Position numbers and translations under genes: made by a program
Part shown: positions 25,801 through 38,676 of the stretch, one piece after another
Position numbering within the stretch: the first letter of the stretch is position 1
How the letters are laid out: each line of letters starts with the position of its first letter
Assembly: GCA_009761415.1 (NCBI GenBank)
Contig: QUOL01000010.1
Coordinates: forward strand, 558,001-622,000
DNA length: 64,000 nucleotides
Direction of reading: 5' to 3'
Origin: Sarcomyxa edulis
Lineage: Eukaryota; Basidiomycota; Agaricomycetes; Agaricales; Mycenaceae
The notes under the pieces: generated by a model
What the model saw: only the letters and a program-made list of their open reading frames with translations
What the model was told of the DNA's origin: nothing
Databases searched by the model: none

Positions 25801-27359
25801 ATCGCGAACGCGGGGGATCATATGATTCTCAGGAATCGGATTATCCGCGAAGGCGGAAACGCACTTTGCCGTGGCCGGTCATGGACAGTACGTACAGTGT
25901 TAGTTTGAAAGGTGATGGCGACCTTGGTATCCGTGGTATCTCGTTTAATTCCGATGGGAGTCAGTTCGCGTTGACTTGTGAGTTTCCCCTCTCGTTTATG
26001 GTTATTTTTGGGGAATGGACATTACCTGACGTTGGTCCTTGGTGATAGGCTATGATCGAACTATACGAATCTGGACGAACGAAACCCATACAGAGCTGGC
26101 GAGGCTCTCACATAATTCGCAGATCATCTCGGTTTCGTGGATGGATGACGATGCTGGTGTAGTTTCTTTAGGAGAAGATGGTGTGGTCAGTAAATGGACA
26201 CGTATAGTGAGTTGCATCAGCGATATCAGGTCTTTAGAATGATCGTGGCTGACCTGTCATGTTTGAACTCTAAAGGGACAAAACCAGTGGCAGTGGGCTA
26301 AAGTTCTAGAAGCTGGGAATGAACGTCGCTCAGACGAAGATCCGATATGTCTGGCTTACATGCGTGACCGCATCGCTGTTTCCTTCCCTCGTAGTGGAGT
26401 TAAAGTCTGGTTGTGGTCTAAAGGTAGTTGATAACCGTCTTCATTTTAGCTGTTGATCTGACGTTGGCTTTCAAGGGACATGGCTGCCGCAGCGTTCCAT
26501 ATTGCGTCAGAATGTCACTGCGATCAAGTTTGTGCAGGATGGGGAAGCTTTATTGGGAGGAACGAAAGATGGTGTGCTGTACGTCATACGCTCTTGTTTT
26601 TTTTTTGAGACCTACCCTCATTTTTTTTACCCGGCGGTTAGTTGGTATTGTGAAGTACCGAACGGGACGCTTCGCGCATACGCCTTCCTCAAGACGAAAA
26701 TGTACGCGTCTTCTATTCCATAATAGTACTCGCGAGTCGCGACTGACTCTCATTAGTTCACACATCGATGTGAACCCTTCGGGTACTCACGTGCTTCTAG
26801 CTCACACGGGCGGATGGGCAGAACTGGTGGGAATACGCCAGTCGGATAACAAAGGCCACGTCGAGCAGGTCTACTCCAGTAAAGAGAATGAAGCCAAGAT
26901 CGGTTGCGTGTTCGGCGCGACGTTTGCCAAGTGGGGCCAGTATGTGTTGTTTGGAAGTTCGGAAGGCTGCCTTCTTGTTTGGGACAAGTCCAAGGCTGAT
27001 ATCGCGTATGGTCTGGATCATGGTGATGGTGCGGTGTTCTTCTTTTTTTTCCCCCTTTGTCTTGGTATAGGATTGAAGCTGATAAGGATTTGCTTTCTTT
27101 TTCATTTAGACGGTGTTATACAGGCAGTAGCAGTGAGTGTAGGTTCACGCTTTCCTCTAATCGTTTACTAACTTTGGCTCAGAACTTTGATGGGTCCTTG
27201 CACAAGGACGGATATCTAGTTACCGGTACTAGTCTAGGGCAGCTCAGCTGGTGGTCGCAACCTGCAGATGGTTCGTTCATCTCCAGTATTACCGATTGCC
27301 TACTAACGATGTATCTTGCAGTCGATGACCTCCCGGCCAAGCGTGTCAAGAGAATATAG
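22847..27359 (+). CDS. Large WD40-repeat protein with disordered Pro/Ser-rich N-terminal two thirds
   Basis: Fifteen exons: 22847-23303, 23371-23654, 23699-24319, 24400-24658, 24736-25407, 25490-25630, 25711-25977, 26049-26206, 26276-26423, 26476-26578, 26642-26701, 26757-27028, 27110-27132, 27183-27270 and 27322-27359, giving 1196 aa. A short folded-looking N terminus (residues 1-110) ends in an acidic run. Next come imperfect repeats around VQAEP, IQAQP, VQANP and VQANP near 165-200, then long Ser/Pro-rich sequence with a polyproline block near 655-690. The last third has WD40-like blades (GISFNSDGSQFALT, CYDRTIRIWTNET, VSKWTRI, GCLLVWDKSKAD) and a basic tail, AKRVKRI. I do not recognise a specific orthologue. 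Polyproline and WD40 parts suggest a scaffold. Exon 13 is 23 nt, and exon 7 begins at a TAGCAG tandem acceptor. Confidence 0.8.
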
Positions 27360-28176
27360 ACTCTGTGTTGTCACTGTGTTGATTAATTTATGTTTCCTTG
27401 CATAGCTAGTAGTATGGATAGTGTATATACTCTGAGCCGCCCTGCAATTGAGCTTAGACGCCCCCGCCTTGAGCTTAGGCGCCCGTTCTGTAGCCGGCGC
27501 TTGTTCGTATTTACGAGTATTTAGTGAAATTAGGGCAGGTCCTCCTGACACGAGTTGAACGGTCGCCTCAAGCTTTAGACCGTCCGAGACAGTCCACTCG
27601 ACTTGCACGCCGTTTCCATCATCGTCAACTCTTGTTTTCTCTTGACCTTGTACGTTCCAACAACCCTCTCATTCCCCCCCTTCCCCAATCCTCCTTTTCT
27701 CTTTTCAAAACCGGAGCTCATGTAACCACCCTATCAGGTTTTCTCTCCAGATTCTAGAACAAGAACCCTCAAAGCTGATTTAAGTGGAGGTCGATTTAAA
27801 TATCGACATCTCTCAACTTTCACTCGCAATCGCGAACCTGTCAAGCCCGTAAAGTTCCAGGGTATCTTACCCCCTCTACCAATCGTGAGTCTCGCTATCT
27901 TGCATCATTTGTCGTTCGTCGTCCGCCTCTCGCTCCGAGGACACTGCCACGAGGCCATGCCCTCGTTGCCACGCCGAACCTCCTTGCCTTGCCTGCAGGC
28001 TGCCACAAGGTTATTCTTCGAAAGTCCCCTTGTGATACATTGGACGTTGTCGTTTGCGTGTTTGCTTGTTTGGATACCTCTGAATTCCGCTCCTTTTTTT
28101 CCTTTTGCTTTCTTTGCCGTAGACTTTCCCCTCCCCAACGCAATCAAGGCCCGCTTGTTAGATTCTCTTTGGCGAT
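27360..28176. other. Intergenic: WD40 gene 3' end and CDC42 promoter/leader
   Basis: No gene is supported. Two near-identical units, TTGAGCTTAGACGCCC and TTGAGCTTAGGCGCCC, stand in tandem at 27447-27485. The stretch before CDC42 is rich in C/T tracts. A GTGAGT at 27885 could be the donor of an intron in the CDC42 leader. Confidence 0.45.
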
Positions 28177-29106
<930 letters not shown>

Positions 29107-30352
29107 ATCGAAAGCACCTACTTTTGGATCTGGATATGGAAAGAACGCTAGTCCTCACTTTTTCTTACACTACCTGGCACACTCTCCTTGTCCTTCCTTC
29201 CCTTCACGATTTAGTAACGCCCCAGCTTGCTCACTCATATATCCTCTTTTCACCCCTTCTTTATCTGCTTTCTAAATCTCTCTCTCTCTCCACACACACA
29301 CAACACCTCTTTTCTCTTCATCTTCACAACCAACCTCCGCCCAGTCCCCAGTCCCCAGAACTTCCCAATCCCAAGTCAATCCCAAGTCTACGTTTTTTTA
29401 CCTCCCTCCTACTTCTTGCCGGGGGGCTAGTCGGTCTTTCTTCCCTTCGGCTTACTTTGCCTTTTTTTTCTTCTTCTTTCTACTACATTTCTCACTTGCA
29501 ATCGCCTGTAGTTCGAGTTTCGTAGCGTCGGGATATTTGGGTAACAACTGGGAAATTTAATACCCCCGTCTTACTAGGGTTTTTTTTTTTCGTTGCAACC
29601 GGGCCTGCAATGCGAATGAGCGAATGACTCGGAACGTATTACGGTTGCCGCTTTGGATGATCCTACGGCTTTGGGAAAGCCACACACCCTACGTATACGT
29701 ATACATCATAAACTTCTATGCATATGCAAGCTGTGGGTCGCACTCAGACCTGTAAACGATCTGTCTAGGATCCGGAGAAGGCAAGCCTGTCAGTAGACAG
29801 ATTGCTTGCCATTCTACATAGCTAGGTTGTCGTGTACAGGGTGGTTACGAGATTAGTCTAGGTCGCAATATTGATTCCTTCAAGTTACTGAAGAGCTTAG
29901 AGCAGTGAGGTATGTCCTCGATTTTTGTACGGAGAAGTGGGATAGTATGTATATACAATTCTGTAGGTAGGAAAAAAAACGCTGTGTCGAGAGTCTACCT
30001 ACAGGTCTAAGGTGGTGAGTAAAAGTTATAAGGCATAATGACGGACGAAATGTCAAGTCGTGCTTCCTACCGACCGAGTGAAAAGGTGAACGTGGACTTG
30101 ACCATGGTGAAAGAAAAGGAAGAAGGAAGAAGTATAAATAAAAAGAGACGTGCAGTGTGCACATTGCACGAAGAAAGGACAGCTGGAATGACATGATTGT
30201 GTAAGTGAAGTGAATTGACGAGGTTGAAAGTTTTAGAGGGGGATGGACAGAATGGAATGGAATGGAACGTACTGGATAGAAGAAAGAACAGAGGAAAGGG
30301 TGGGGCATAGGTTGTAGAATGGTTCGTGGATGTGTATGTGGATGGAGGGTCT
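29107..30352. other. Intergenic, C/T-rich
   Basis: The first 450 bp after CDC42 is strongly pyrimidine-rich, with CTCTCTCTCT and CACACACACA runs near 29278-29305. A TACGTATACGTATAC palindromic patch lies near 29690. No coding sequence is supported; the long minus-strand open frames near 29880-30410 reflect base composition. Confidence 0.45.
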
Positions 30353-30813
30353 TCATGCTTTGTACACCACTCTGTAGTAATACCAGAAACATCAGATAAG
30401 AATGGATTCAAGTCGACGTCCGAGGTGCGACACGGTGGTTAGATAGATGGAATACTCACGAAGGTTCGGCGCGTTTTACGGCTCTGTAAAATGATCAATA
30501 TATGAGTACCATGTTAACACGAACCACGAAACGCGAGACTCGAGGTAAGGAATCAAGTAAAGACAACACACCTATAAGACGGATGAGCCGCAGGCTCATC
30601 CCTCCTAACAGGCGTAGGATCACCGCGCTTGAGCTTCAACTGTTTCAGGGCTTTCTTGACTGGAAGCCCGCGTCCGCGTGCGGATGAGGGGACTTCTCGT
30701 CCTTGTGCGGAGGAGGGGACTGGGGCTGCTGTAACGCTGACACTGACGCTGAGGATGAGGAAGAGGGCGAGGATGGGGAGGAGGAGGAGGAGGGTGCGTT
30801 TGGGTTGGGACAT
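30353..30813 (-). CDS. Small secreted protein with dibasic processing sites
   Basis: ATG 30813 opens MSQPKRTLLLLLPILALFL, a clear signal peptide that continues through a Ser/Val run to an Ala-Ala-Pro cleavage region. The mature part has a direct repeat, VPSSAQGRE then VPSSARGRG, and then basic pairs in LKLKRGDP, PVRRDEP and AVKRAEPS. Kex2-type proteases cut after such pairs, so several short peptides could be released. The proposed exons are 30572-30813, 30460-30483 and 30353-30371 (94 aa); exon 1 is convincing, the two small 3' exons less so. No family is recognised. It may be a peptide precursor or an effector-type secreted protein. Confidence 0.55.
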
Positions 30814-31911
30814 TGTCGTCGTAGTCGTAGTGGTGGTGGGTTCTGACTTCGAGGGTTCACTGGGAAGAAGAGAAAGAGGAAGAGAAGGAGGAAGAGAAAG
30901 AGAAAGAAAGAGGGGAACCAGGGGATAGGATAGAATAGAAGGAAGGGAGAGGTTCAGTCGCGATGTGATGAAGTACCTTTATATACTTATACTTATACTA
31001 AATACCAGTCCAATGAAAGGGCTGTGACATCAGGATTAATCTGAATCTGAATCTGACTGTGCGTGGGCGTGCCGGATGGGTGTTTCAAACGAAACGTGTG
31101 GTGTCCGAGTCGTGAAGGCAAGATAAGCATAAGCGACTTGGTGTACATTAAAAATGGACCAACAGATAGATAGACCGGAGGGGAAGGAGGGGGGGGGGCT
31201 TAGTGTGGATCTGAATCTGGAGGTGGAACTGTCGATTTCGATTACGAGACACCATCATGGACTAAGCCCCAAGTCCGAGTGGCTGCATGGTCCAGGGGAG
31301 GAGATAACGCAGATAATCAATAGATAGATACATAGACCGCTGTTTCTCGAGACTATTGGGGTTTCTTCGGGGTGCGTACATTAATAGCAGTGCAGGAGTC
31401 AGAGAAGGAGTCATAGAAGATCGATTTGCCGCAGCGCCGAGGTCCGTTCATCTATCATCTATGCATCTATGTAGAATGGGGAAAGAGAGCTCGAGTGAGG
31501 GTATTGGGAGGCACCGACTTCTTGGACCTGGCCATGGGCGATCATTGCGGTACGTATACTGGAGGGTTCCGTAAGAACTAAGATTGGATTGGGAAGTACT
31601 TGCGAGTCGGATGTCCCGCGATGCTCTGGTAGGTAGGCAGGACGCGCCACAAGATGAAAGAAAGTGTCACTAGCTCGCTTGTCATTGCAGCACTGCCTAG
31701 TACTAGTAGCCCTGATACTGGCATACGATTATGGCAAGCGGGTATCGCAAAGTGGCATTGAGCGTGTTGGCTGTTAGCTGGCGGATTGATCACGCCGATG
31801 AGAGAACTGATCGAGCTGTACTGCACCCGCCACCGTACCAAACAAACACAAACACCACATCCATTTCACGCTCACCCAGTTCACGCTTAGGTTTCGAGCA
31901 CTGGCCCTGGG
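30814..31911. other. Intergenic with simple repeats
   Basis: About 1.1 kb between divergent genes. It holds ACTTATACTTATACT near 30987, GAATCTGAATCTGA near 31044 and a run of nine G near 31190. Purine-rich sequence at 30840-30955 is probably the secreted-protein leader. No gene is supported. Confidence 0.45.
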
Positions 31912-33356
31912 ATGTCCCGACCTCAAGATGACAGAAACCAAGAGGCCACTGTCTACCTGGTGAGTACATAATTATATAATCAGGGATTGTGACAGGATAG
32001 TGACACGTTAGCAGGGAAACCTCGACGAACGATGCACCGACGCACTCGTATGGGAACTCATGCTCCAGGCTGGTCCAGTAGGTCAGTCACAGCCTATCCT
32101 AGTCCCATCCTTTGACAGGTATTCACCCCTCTGGTACTCGCAGTGAACGTGCACCTACCCAAAGACCGCATATCAATGGCCCACCAAGGCTACGGTTTCT
32201 GCGAGTTTTTAACCGAAGAAGACGCAGAATACGCCTGTAAAATTATGAACCAGATCAAACTATGGGGAAAGCCTATCCGGGTTAACAAGGTTCGTGTCAT
32301 TGCCATCCATAGAAGTTCCTGTTGTGCTGCGCCCTGTCCTCATGGGCATGGGCATAGAACGCACGGATCCGCCTTATTTCCTCTGATCGCCCACTCACTC
32401 ACGCTGAATCCTCCCCCCCATCCAGGCCTCGTCTGATAAGAAACAACTCGACGTCGGCGCGAATCTCTTCATTGGAAATCTCGACGAAAACGTGGATGAA
32501 CGGCTTCTTTATGATACTTTTAGTGCTTTTGGTGTAATGGCTACTACCGCAAAGGTGCGTTCCATCTCCCTCCCATCTCACTTCATTATTAGCCACTCAT
32601 CCCCCTACCCGTCTATCCCTTCCCACTCCACCCTCCCCCGTCTATCCCCCATCCACCCACACCACCCAGATCGCCCGCGACCCAACAACAGGAACCTCCA
32701 AATCCTACGGCTTCGTCTCCTACACCGACTTTGAATCCTCAGACGCAGCCATCGAATCCATGAACGGCCAATTCCTAATGAACAAAGCCATCTCCGTGCA
32801 ATACGCGTTCAAGAAGGACGGGAAGGGGGAGAGACATGGGACGCCGGCGGAGAGGTTGTTGGCGGCGCAGGCGAGGAAGAATAATGCGTTGCCGGTTGTG
32901 GCTAGGCCGCCGGCTGGTGTGCCGGGGGTGATGGGGGTTGGTGTGGGAGGGATGGGGGGGGCGATGGCGTTTGGACAGAGACCGGGTGGGTTTGGACAAG
33001 GACCGTATCAAGGCCAGTTCGCGGGTGTGCTTGCGCAGCCTGCGCCTCCTCCGGGGTTCACGCCTCAGCAGACGATTTTACCGCCTGGTATGGCTCCCAT
33101 GGCTTCTATGCCCATGGGTATGGCTCCTATGCCCATGAACATGGCTCCCATGAATATGCCTATGGGTATGGGGATGGGTATGGGTATGCCTATGCAAATG
33201 GGAATGGGAATGGGCATGGGTATGCCGCCGATGTACGGCCAGGGTGGTGGTGGGTTCCCGCCTCCGCCGCCGCCTGGTTTCGCACAAGGACAAGGACAAG
33301 GGCAAGGACAGGGTATGATGCCGCCTCCGCCGCCTGGTGTTCCCCAGCAGTATTAG
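31912..33356 (+). CDS. SF3B4: Splicing factor 3b subunit 4 (SF3B4/SAP49)
   Basis: Five exons: 31912-31959, 32015-32081, 32144-32289, 32426-32554 and 32670-33356, giving 358 aa. Two RNA-recognition motifs are clear. RRM1 runs from ATVYLGNLDERC (RNP2) to [16 protein letters not shown] (RNP1); RRM2 runs from [16 protein letters not shown] to [16 protein letters not shown]. The C-terminal tail is Gly/Pro/Met-rich, with repeated MGMGM-type units near residues 270-320 and a closing GQGQGQ and PPPPPG. The protein belongs to the U2 snRNP SF3b complex and contacts pre-mRNA upstream of the branch site. The start, [16 protein letters not shown], fits the family. Confidence 0.95.
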
Positions 33357-33433
33357 TGTGCCCCATATCTCATATTGAAGTTGTTGTATTCATTGTTCAT
33401 TGCAATTGTGGGGTGGGGTGTTTGGTTTTTTTT

Positions 33434-33720
33434 GCTAGAGATAATGCATATGTAATTGTACTACCTATCCTTTTCCTTGATTTTTTGTTTGATTTTTCTT
33501 TTTCTGCGCAGATCGTGCATTTGAGGATAGGATCTCGTCACCACATTAATATTGCAACTGGTTCCTCCACCTGCCTTGCTAGAGATGCATATGTATTTGT
33601 ATCTGTCTCTTTTTTTCTTGCTTTTGGTTTTGGGATTTCGCAGATCGTGCGTACGAGGAGAGGATATATCGTCACCGTCACCACCACCACCTTCGTTGGT
33701 TTCAAAGTATTACTTCACCT
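33434..33720 (+). repeat. Imperfect tandem duplication downstream of SF3B4
   Basis: Two copies of a roughly 135-145 bp unit lie end to end. Both begin with GCTAGAGAT…GCATATGTA (33434 and 33578), continue through a T-rich stretch, and share CGCAGATCGTGC (33508 and 33639) and ATCGTCACC. The copies differ in T-run lengths. Confidence 0.7.
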
Positions 33721-33928
33721 GTCATCTGCCAATCAAACCAACAGGTATAGACGCTCGAGGGAGAACGTACATTCTCCCTGCCATCTCATCCCATTCCATC
33801 CTAGGCCGTACAATCACCCTTATTCCATCTCAGCCCACTCCGCCTTGGCCATCAGTGTCGTGGCTATCGCTTTCGCCTCATTCCCATTCGTTTCGTTTTC
33901 GCCTTCGTCGTTTTCCATAAATTCCCAA

Positions 33929-34072
33929 TGTATACGTACGGTTCAAAATTTCTCGACGTATACGTAGATCCAAACCTTCCCGACGTATACGTATACATAA
34001 GATCCAAACCTTCCTCCCCCCGACGTAGACGTAGGGCATTTACGCCATACATACGGCATACGGCATACGGCA
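33929..34072 (+). repeat. Short tandem array with CGACGTATACGTA units
   Basis: Units of CGACGTATACGTA followed by GATCCAAACCTTCC occur about three times between 33954 and 34033, each partly palindromic. They are followed by CATACGGCATACGGCATACGGCAT near 34048-34071. Confidence 0.7.
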
Positions 34073-34236
34073 TGAGAAACGGTCGTCGGTAAGTAGCCTG
34101 AGCACATAAGGGGGAGGGAAGGGAGGGAGAGGGGGTGGTACCACCATCAATATTGATGGCCTGCCGATCGACTTGAAGTTATATCAGGTTATCAGTGACA
34201 GTGGCAGACAGACAGCGTTTATGCAGTGATATGATA

Positions 34237-34372
34237 TGATATTTTGGTCGGCTTCCAACCTCGAAGATTGGATTGGACGAAGACGAAGACGAAGACGAGA
34301 GCTCCTAGTACGTACGTACGTATCCTAATATCTTGGCCACTCTTCCAACCTCGAAGATTGGACGAGAGCTCC
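34237..34372 (+). repeat. Direct repeat around CTTCCAACCTCGAAGATTGGA
   Basis: The block from TTGG through TTCCAACCTCGAAGATTGGA to GACGAGAGCTCCT occurs near 34246-34304 and again near 34333-34372. The first copy is expanded by a GAAGAC hexamer run (about 34277-34297). A (TACG)n run separates the copies. Confidence 0.7.
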
Positions 34373-36885
34373 TTGTCGGAATTGCATGTACGTATCGATA
34401 TATGTCGGCTGTCCGCGTCAATGCCTTGATATCTCCGAGTCGGTTGCTTTTTGAAAGAATCGACGCCATACGCGCTCGAAGTTCGAGTCTCGAAGACGTG
34501 ATCGTTGCAATCGATACAGAACGATACGTGCGTTCCTACCGTCATAACGTCATATTAGCTGCTCATCTCCACTATCCACTGGCAGGACCAAACCGCGGCC
34601 ATCATGATCGATTCTTATCCTATCACTGCCGGAGACCTCGAATGGGCATTGGGAGGGTATATTTTCTGACTTTTTCTTTGACGACCATTCGACTCGGATT
34701 CGGCACCGTAAGTACTACCTTATTCAGGATGTCACGGTGATGACGCCAGGGTTCGTATGCTCCTCGTCATCTTCTCGAGGCTCTAAGGCCTCGAGGTGAG
34801 AAGGGGATCATCGAATATTGAGGTGTGGCGGTTACAGTGGCTGGGACACAGACGGTCCAACTGCCCCCTCCCTTCCTCCTCGCCCCCTCTCCAGCCATTC
34901 ATTCATGGCTGGCCGGTGTCTTTCGGATAAATTGTTCTTTTTCTTCTTCTTGTGTTTAAAGACACCGTCCTAAGACTGACGAGATGACCCCATGGCGAGT
35001 GTGCATACTGCCACTCGGGGATTGCGTGGCAAAGACCACTGGCAAGTTCATCATGTCATATGTATTTTCGTTTCATTGATATTCCGTGTTCATGTCCTGG
35101 TCCATGGCTGATGTCCGTGTCGGAGTCGGAGTCGTTTATAGGTTCGTGCCTGACGTAGTCGTTGAATGGCTTCAGGACTTACTTATCAGCTGAGACCTGT
35201 CATTGATAATCGATTACCAAGGGCTCAAGCTTGGCATAGACATAGACATAGACATAAACGGTCTATCCCCATGACCGTTGGCCGTGGACCGTTTTGTTAA
35301 CTGTCATTTCTTTTGTGTGGCTGGAATCTCGCCCATCAAGTCATATTGCGACTTGGCATTGGCATTACTGCTGTGCCCGTATCAGCTCTGATAACATATC
35401 AACGAACATAACATAACACCACCTCGCCTCGCCTCTAGACGGCTTTCGAACCTTGTCGACCGTCGTGTTCTTTGTTACTTGTCCGCTCTCCAGCCCTTGG
35501 AAGTATCCGATGCACCTGGGACTTGCCGTCGTGCATATGTCTTGATGTACCAGCTGACTTCAAATAGTCAGCAAGCGCAAGAATACCCGTAAACCTCCAC
35601 TGGCAACATTGGCAGCTCAATGATGCATATGCTTGGCCTCGATATGAGTGGCTCTTTCGTCACGGTACAAAGGTCTGTATTTGATCCTGTTTGTTCCAGA
35701 CGGCTATACCGCTGCTCGACCCTGAGTACTGAGTGCTTACCTTCCTTCATCGTGCAAGTGGCGCAACGGCAGTAAGTATCCAAGTATGCACGTCGGGGAA
35801 CGATACGAGCCATATCCGGGAACACCGAACAGCGACCATGGCCATCACTATGATGTGATGAACTTATATCCCGTAAGTTTCCATTCATCGAGCTTCTGCT
35901 TCTGCTTCTGACGGAGATAAAACGTACCGTTGGCCCAACGTTAACGCCTTCTTTGGAGAATAGAGAGAGAAGACATTGTGCAATTGCAAATTGCCTTGCC
36001 GCGAGCATTGAGACTTCGAGTGACCCTCGGAGATGAGTACCTTCTCCCGCCGATCCGGGATCATTGATTCGTAGCTGATAGAACTGTCTTCATGTCTGAC
36101 GCTAGTTACGGAAGGGTTGGCTGCTTCGACGGTCTTGCACCTAGTGTTAGTGATAGATTCGTTGTTGAGGTAGATGCATATGCAGGCAGGACGATATCTC
36201 GCGTTGATAGTGCGTCTGCGGGAAACCTTTTGGTGGCAAACGCTCGGGCTGGATCATGGGAGTGACTCGTGCGGCAACAAAGCGTTAGACTTCGAATCGT
36301 GGCGTAGACTTGCGCCACAAGATGTCGTTTTAACGGCGGGTCTCTTGTCTCGAAGATGGCAAGCTTAAGAGGATGAGCGCAGCGGCAGCAACTGAGATAA
36401 ACGTTGTTATTACATCATGATCAACAAGGAATACGAATAACTGCACGACAACAATCGTTAGCTTATTTCAGTATTGATGGCAATAATCGATTTGAAGCAG
36501 ATGAGCGAAACGGAAATCCCTGTCTTTGAGATACGTCAGCACGCGAGAATAGAAAGGTGGGGAGTGAGTCGGGACACGTACATACGAAACGCTGAAAATT
36601 TCTCATAAAAGATATCGGAACCTTTTTTTCGATGTAGATCCTCAACTTATGGGTGGCACAGCGCTTCTTGCTGTAACCGACCCGTAAGCCTCCATCCCTC
36701 CCATTGCCCGCGTCCCTATCGAGACCACCAATCCAACTAAAAACGGCGCCACCAGCCTGCTCCAGTCCACTCACTAACAGCTCCAGCATCTGATCTATAC
36801 CTCCCGCCATTCCTCCCATCACACCATCCTCCGCCCCACCCGACGTAACCTTAGCGGGTGAGGCTCCTATGAGCCGGCAATACCG
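34373..36885. other. Gene-poor region
   Basis: About 2.5 kb with no supported coding gene. There is a short (AGACAT)n run near 35238-35258. A minus-strand open frame at 35568-36008 has no family or splice support. The part close to 36885 is the 3' side of eRF1. Confidence 0.5.
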
Positions 36886-38485
36886 TCAGACGCCATCGTC
36901 GTCCGAGTCATAGAATTCATCGTCCTCCTCGTCGATCGAGGTAAGGTTCGTGAAATCGACCTTGTATCTCAACAAGCCGCCGATTCCACCGAATCCCTTG
37001 ACGAATTGAGCACCCTCCTGCGAACGGTTGGTCACGAATTCGAGATTCGCTCCGAATTCCTTGTAGTTGTCGGCAAACCATTCGAGGAGTGATTGGGGTT
37101 CTTCTGCACGCTCCATCTCGAGTCCAGTGGACTTGTCCATGAACTTTTCGCGGTCCTTCTCTTGTTCTTTGCTGGCGTGGAGGATGATGGTTTCTGTAGG
37201 TGGAAGATATGAGTACTGAATGGTCAGACAGCAACATCAATCGAGACGAACCTCCGGCAGCGTTGCGAAGGATGTAACGAGTGATATCCAGATTTTCCCA
37301 TACAATGAGAGTCTCGACGGCACCGAGTTCGAGTGCCTTGAGAGTGTCGTCGATACCAAAACAGTATCGACCAGTGTCTTGACTGATCTCATCGAAGTAC
37401 TTTTGGATGAGCTTCTTTTCTTGAACGAACTTGACGTTGGCAAGCGCATCAGCAGCGAGTTCGATAGCCTATCATGAGTTTAGCGTGTGTCTGGGAGATG
37501 AAAATACGCGTGATAAAGTACCTGATTGAAGCCATTTTCTCCTCCGTAGCTCACATCAACGATCTTGATAATTTTCGCCGCCAACCGTCCATCGAACATG
37601 TCACTCTGACTGAGTTCTGTCTTGAAGTCGGCACTTCCAGCTAGGACGAGCCCGGTGACGTTGACCTTATCGTTGGTGATAAAATGTTGTACAGCGTGTT
37701 CAGCGACCTTGCGCACGTAGTTGTGACGCTTTTCATCACGAAGACGGGAGAAACGAAGGGCAGATTGACCACCACGACCGTGCTTCTTGGGTAGATCGAC
37801 TGTGAATTTGTGGATGATATCACGAGTATTGCCGGCTAGTGTGCCGAAGAGTGTGCCATTACCATCCATAACGATGAAGCCGAATCGAGAATCCGCCTCT
37901 AAAAGTTCGGACAAGGCTTCGGTGTGAAATTTGTTGTCGCAGAGGTAGAGCGATCTAAGCAAGATCCAAGCTGATCAGAACGAACGCTTGAAACTCGACA
38001 GCTGAGAAGACATACGTGTTGATGGGTTTATGAGGTTCAAAATCGAAGGAGACCTTCTTTTCTTTTCCGTCGTCGGTCAAGATAGTACCGACGAAAAGCA
38101 CGAGACCGTTTGGCGGCACACGATTGTACAACTTCAAACGCTGCTGAGTACTAGTAATGGCCGCCAGCACAGATTGACGATTGACACGGGACTTGATGTT
38201 GGATGCTGTCCCGTATTCTTGCGTTAACATGGCCGACTGACGAGAAATTTGATCCTGCGGTCATAGATTAGTTCTTATTCACATCTGGAGCCGATCTCGA
38301 GCATTTCGGGCGCACCTTTGGGGGTATAATCAGACTAATCATGGAAGTGCCAGCCCTGGAAGGATCGATGAGCATGAATACTGAAGGATGAAAATCGTCA
38401 CTTACCCTCTGGCAGAGTCAAGACTCTTGATCAGCTTCTTGACCTTCCACATCTGGATATTCTGCTCCGCAGCATCCTGACTCAT
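36886..38485 (-). CDS. SUP45: Eukaryotic peptide chain release factor 1 (eRF1)
   Basis: Six exons on the minus strand: 38406-38485, 38316-38355, 38016-38254, 37522-37954, 37252-37468 and 36886-37193, giving 438 aa, the standard eRF1 length. The stop-codon recognition motif NIKS is visible near residues 60-63 ([11 protein letters not shown]), and GGQ near 181-183 ([17 protein letters not shown]) drives peptidyl-tRNA hydrolysis. The C-terminal eRF3-binding domain ends in an acidic tail, [15 protein letters not shown]. It decodes all three stop codons in the ribosomal A site. It is divergent from POP7. Confidence 0.97.
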
Positions 38486-38676
38486 CTTGGGCAGGAGTCG
38501 CTATGCGCTCTTCTACAGAAAGTAGAAACAGAAACGATGCGAAAAGTGAGGTATGAGGGCGAGAGTTTGAGAAATCCTCACGAGGCCCAAAAAGTATCTG
38601 GTGGGACCCCGGAAGCACTACCGCCCTCAGTGCCCAGCCACAGCCGCACCTTGGTGGCTCCTCATCAACTCTCCGC
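38486..38676. promoter_or_regulatory. Bidirectional eRF1/POP7 promoter
   Basis: Only 191 bp separates the two start codons, so the translation termination factor and the RNase P subunit must share promoter sequence. No TATA box is evident. Confidence 0.6.

Noticed and set aside
29880..30411. Long minus-strand open frames of 114-170 codons
   Set aside because: They arise in strongly T/C-biased sequence, with no domain, and belong to the 3' side of the small secreted gene.
33078..33305. Minus-strand His/Thr-rich frame
   Set aside because: It is the complement of the Met/Gly-rich tail of SF3B4.
35750..35815. tRNA-like D-arm sequence (GTGGCGCAACGG)
   Set aside because: No anticodon stem, no T-loop (GTTCRA) and no acceptor pairing could be found around it.
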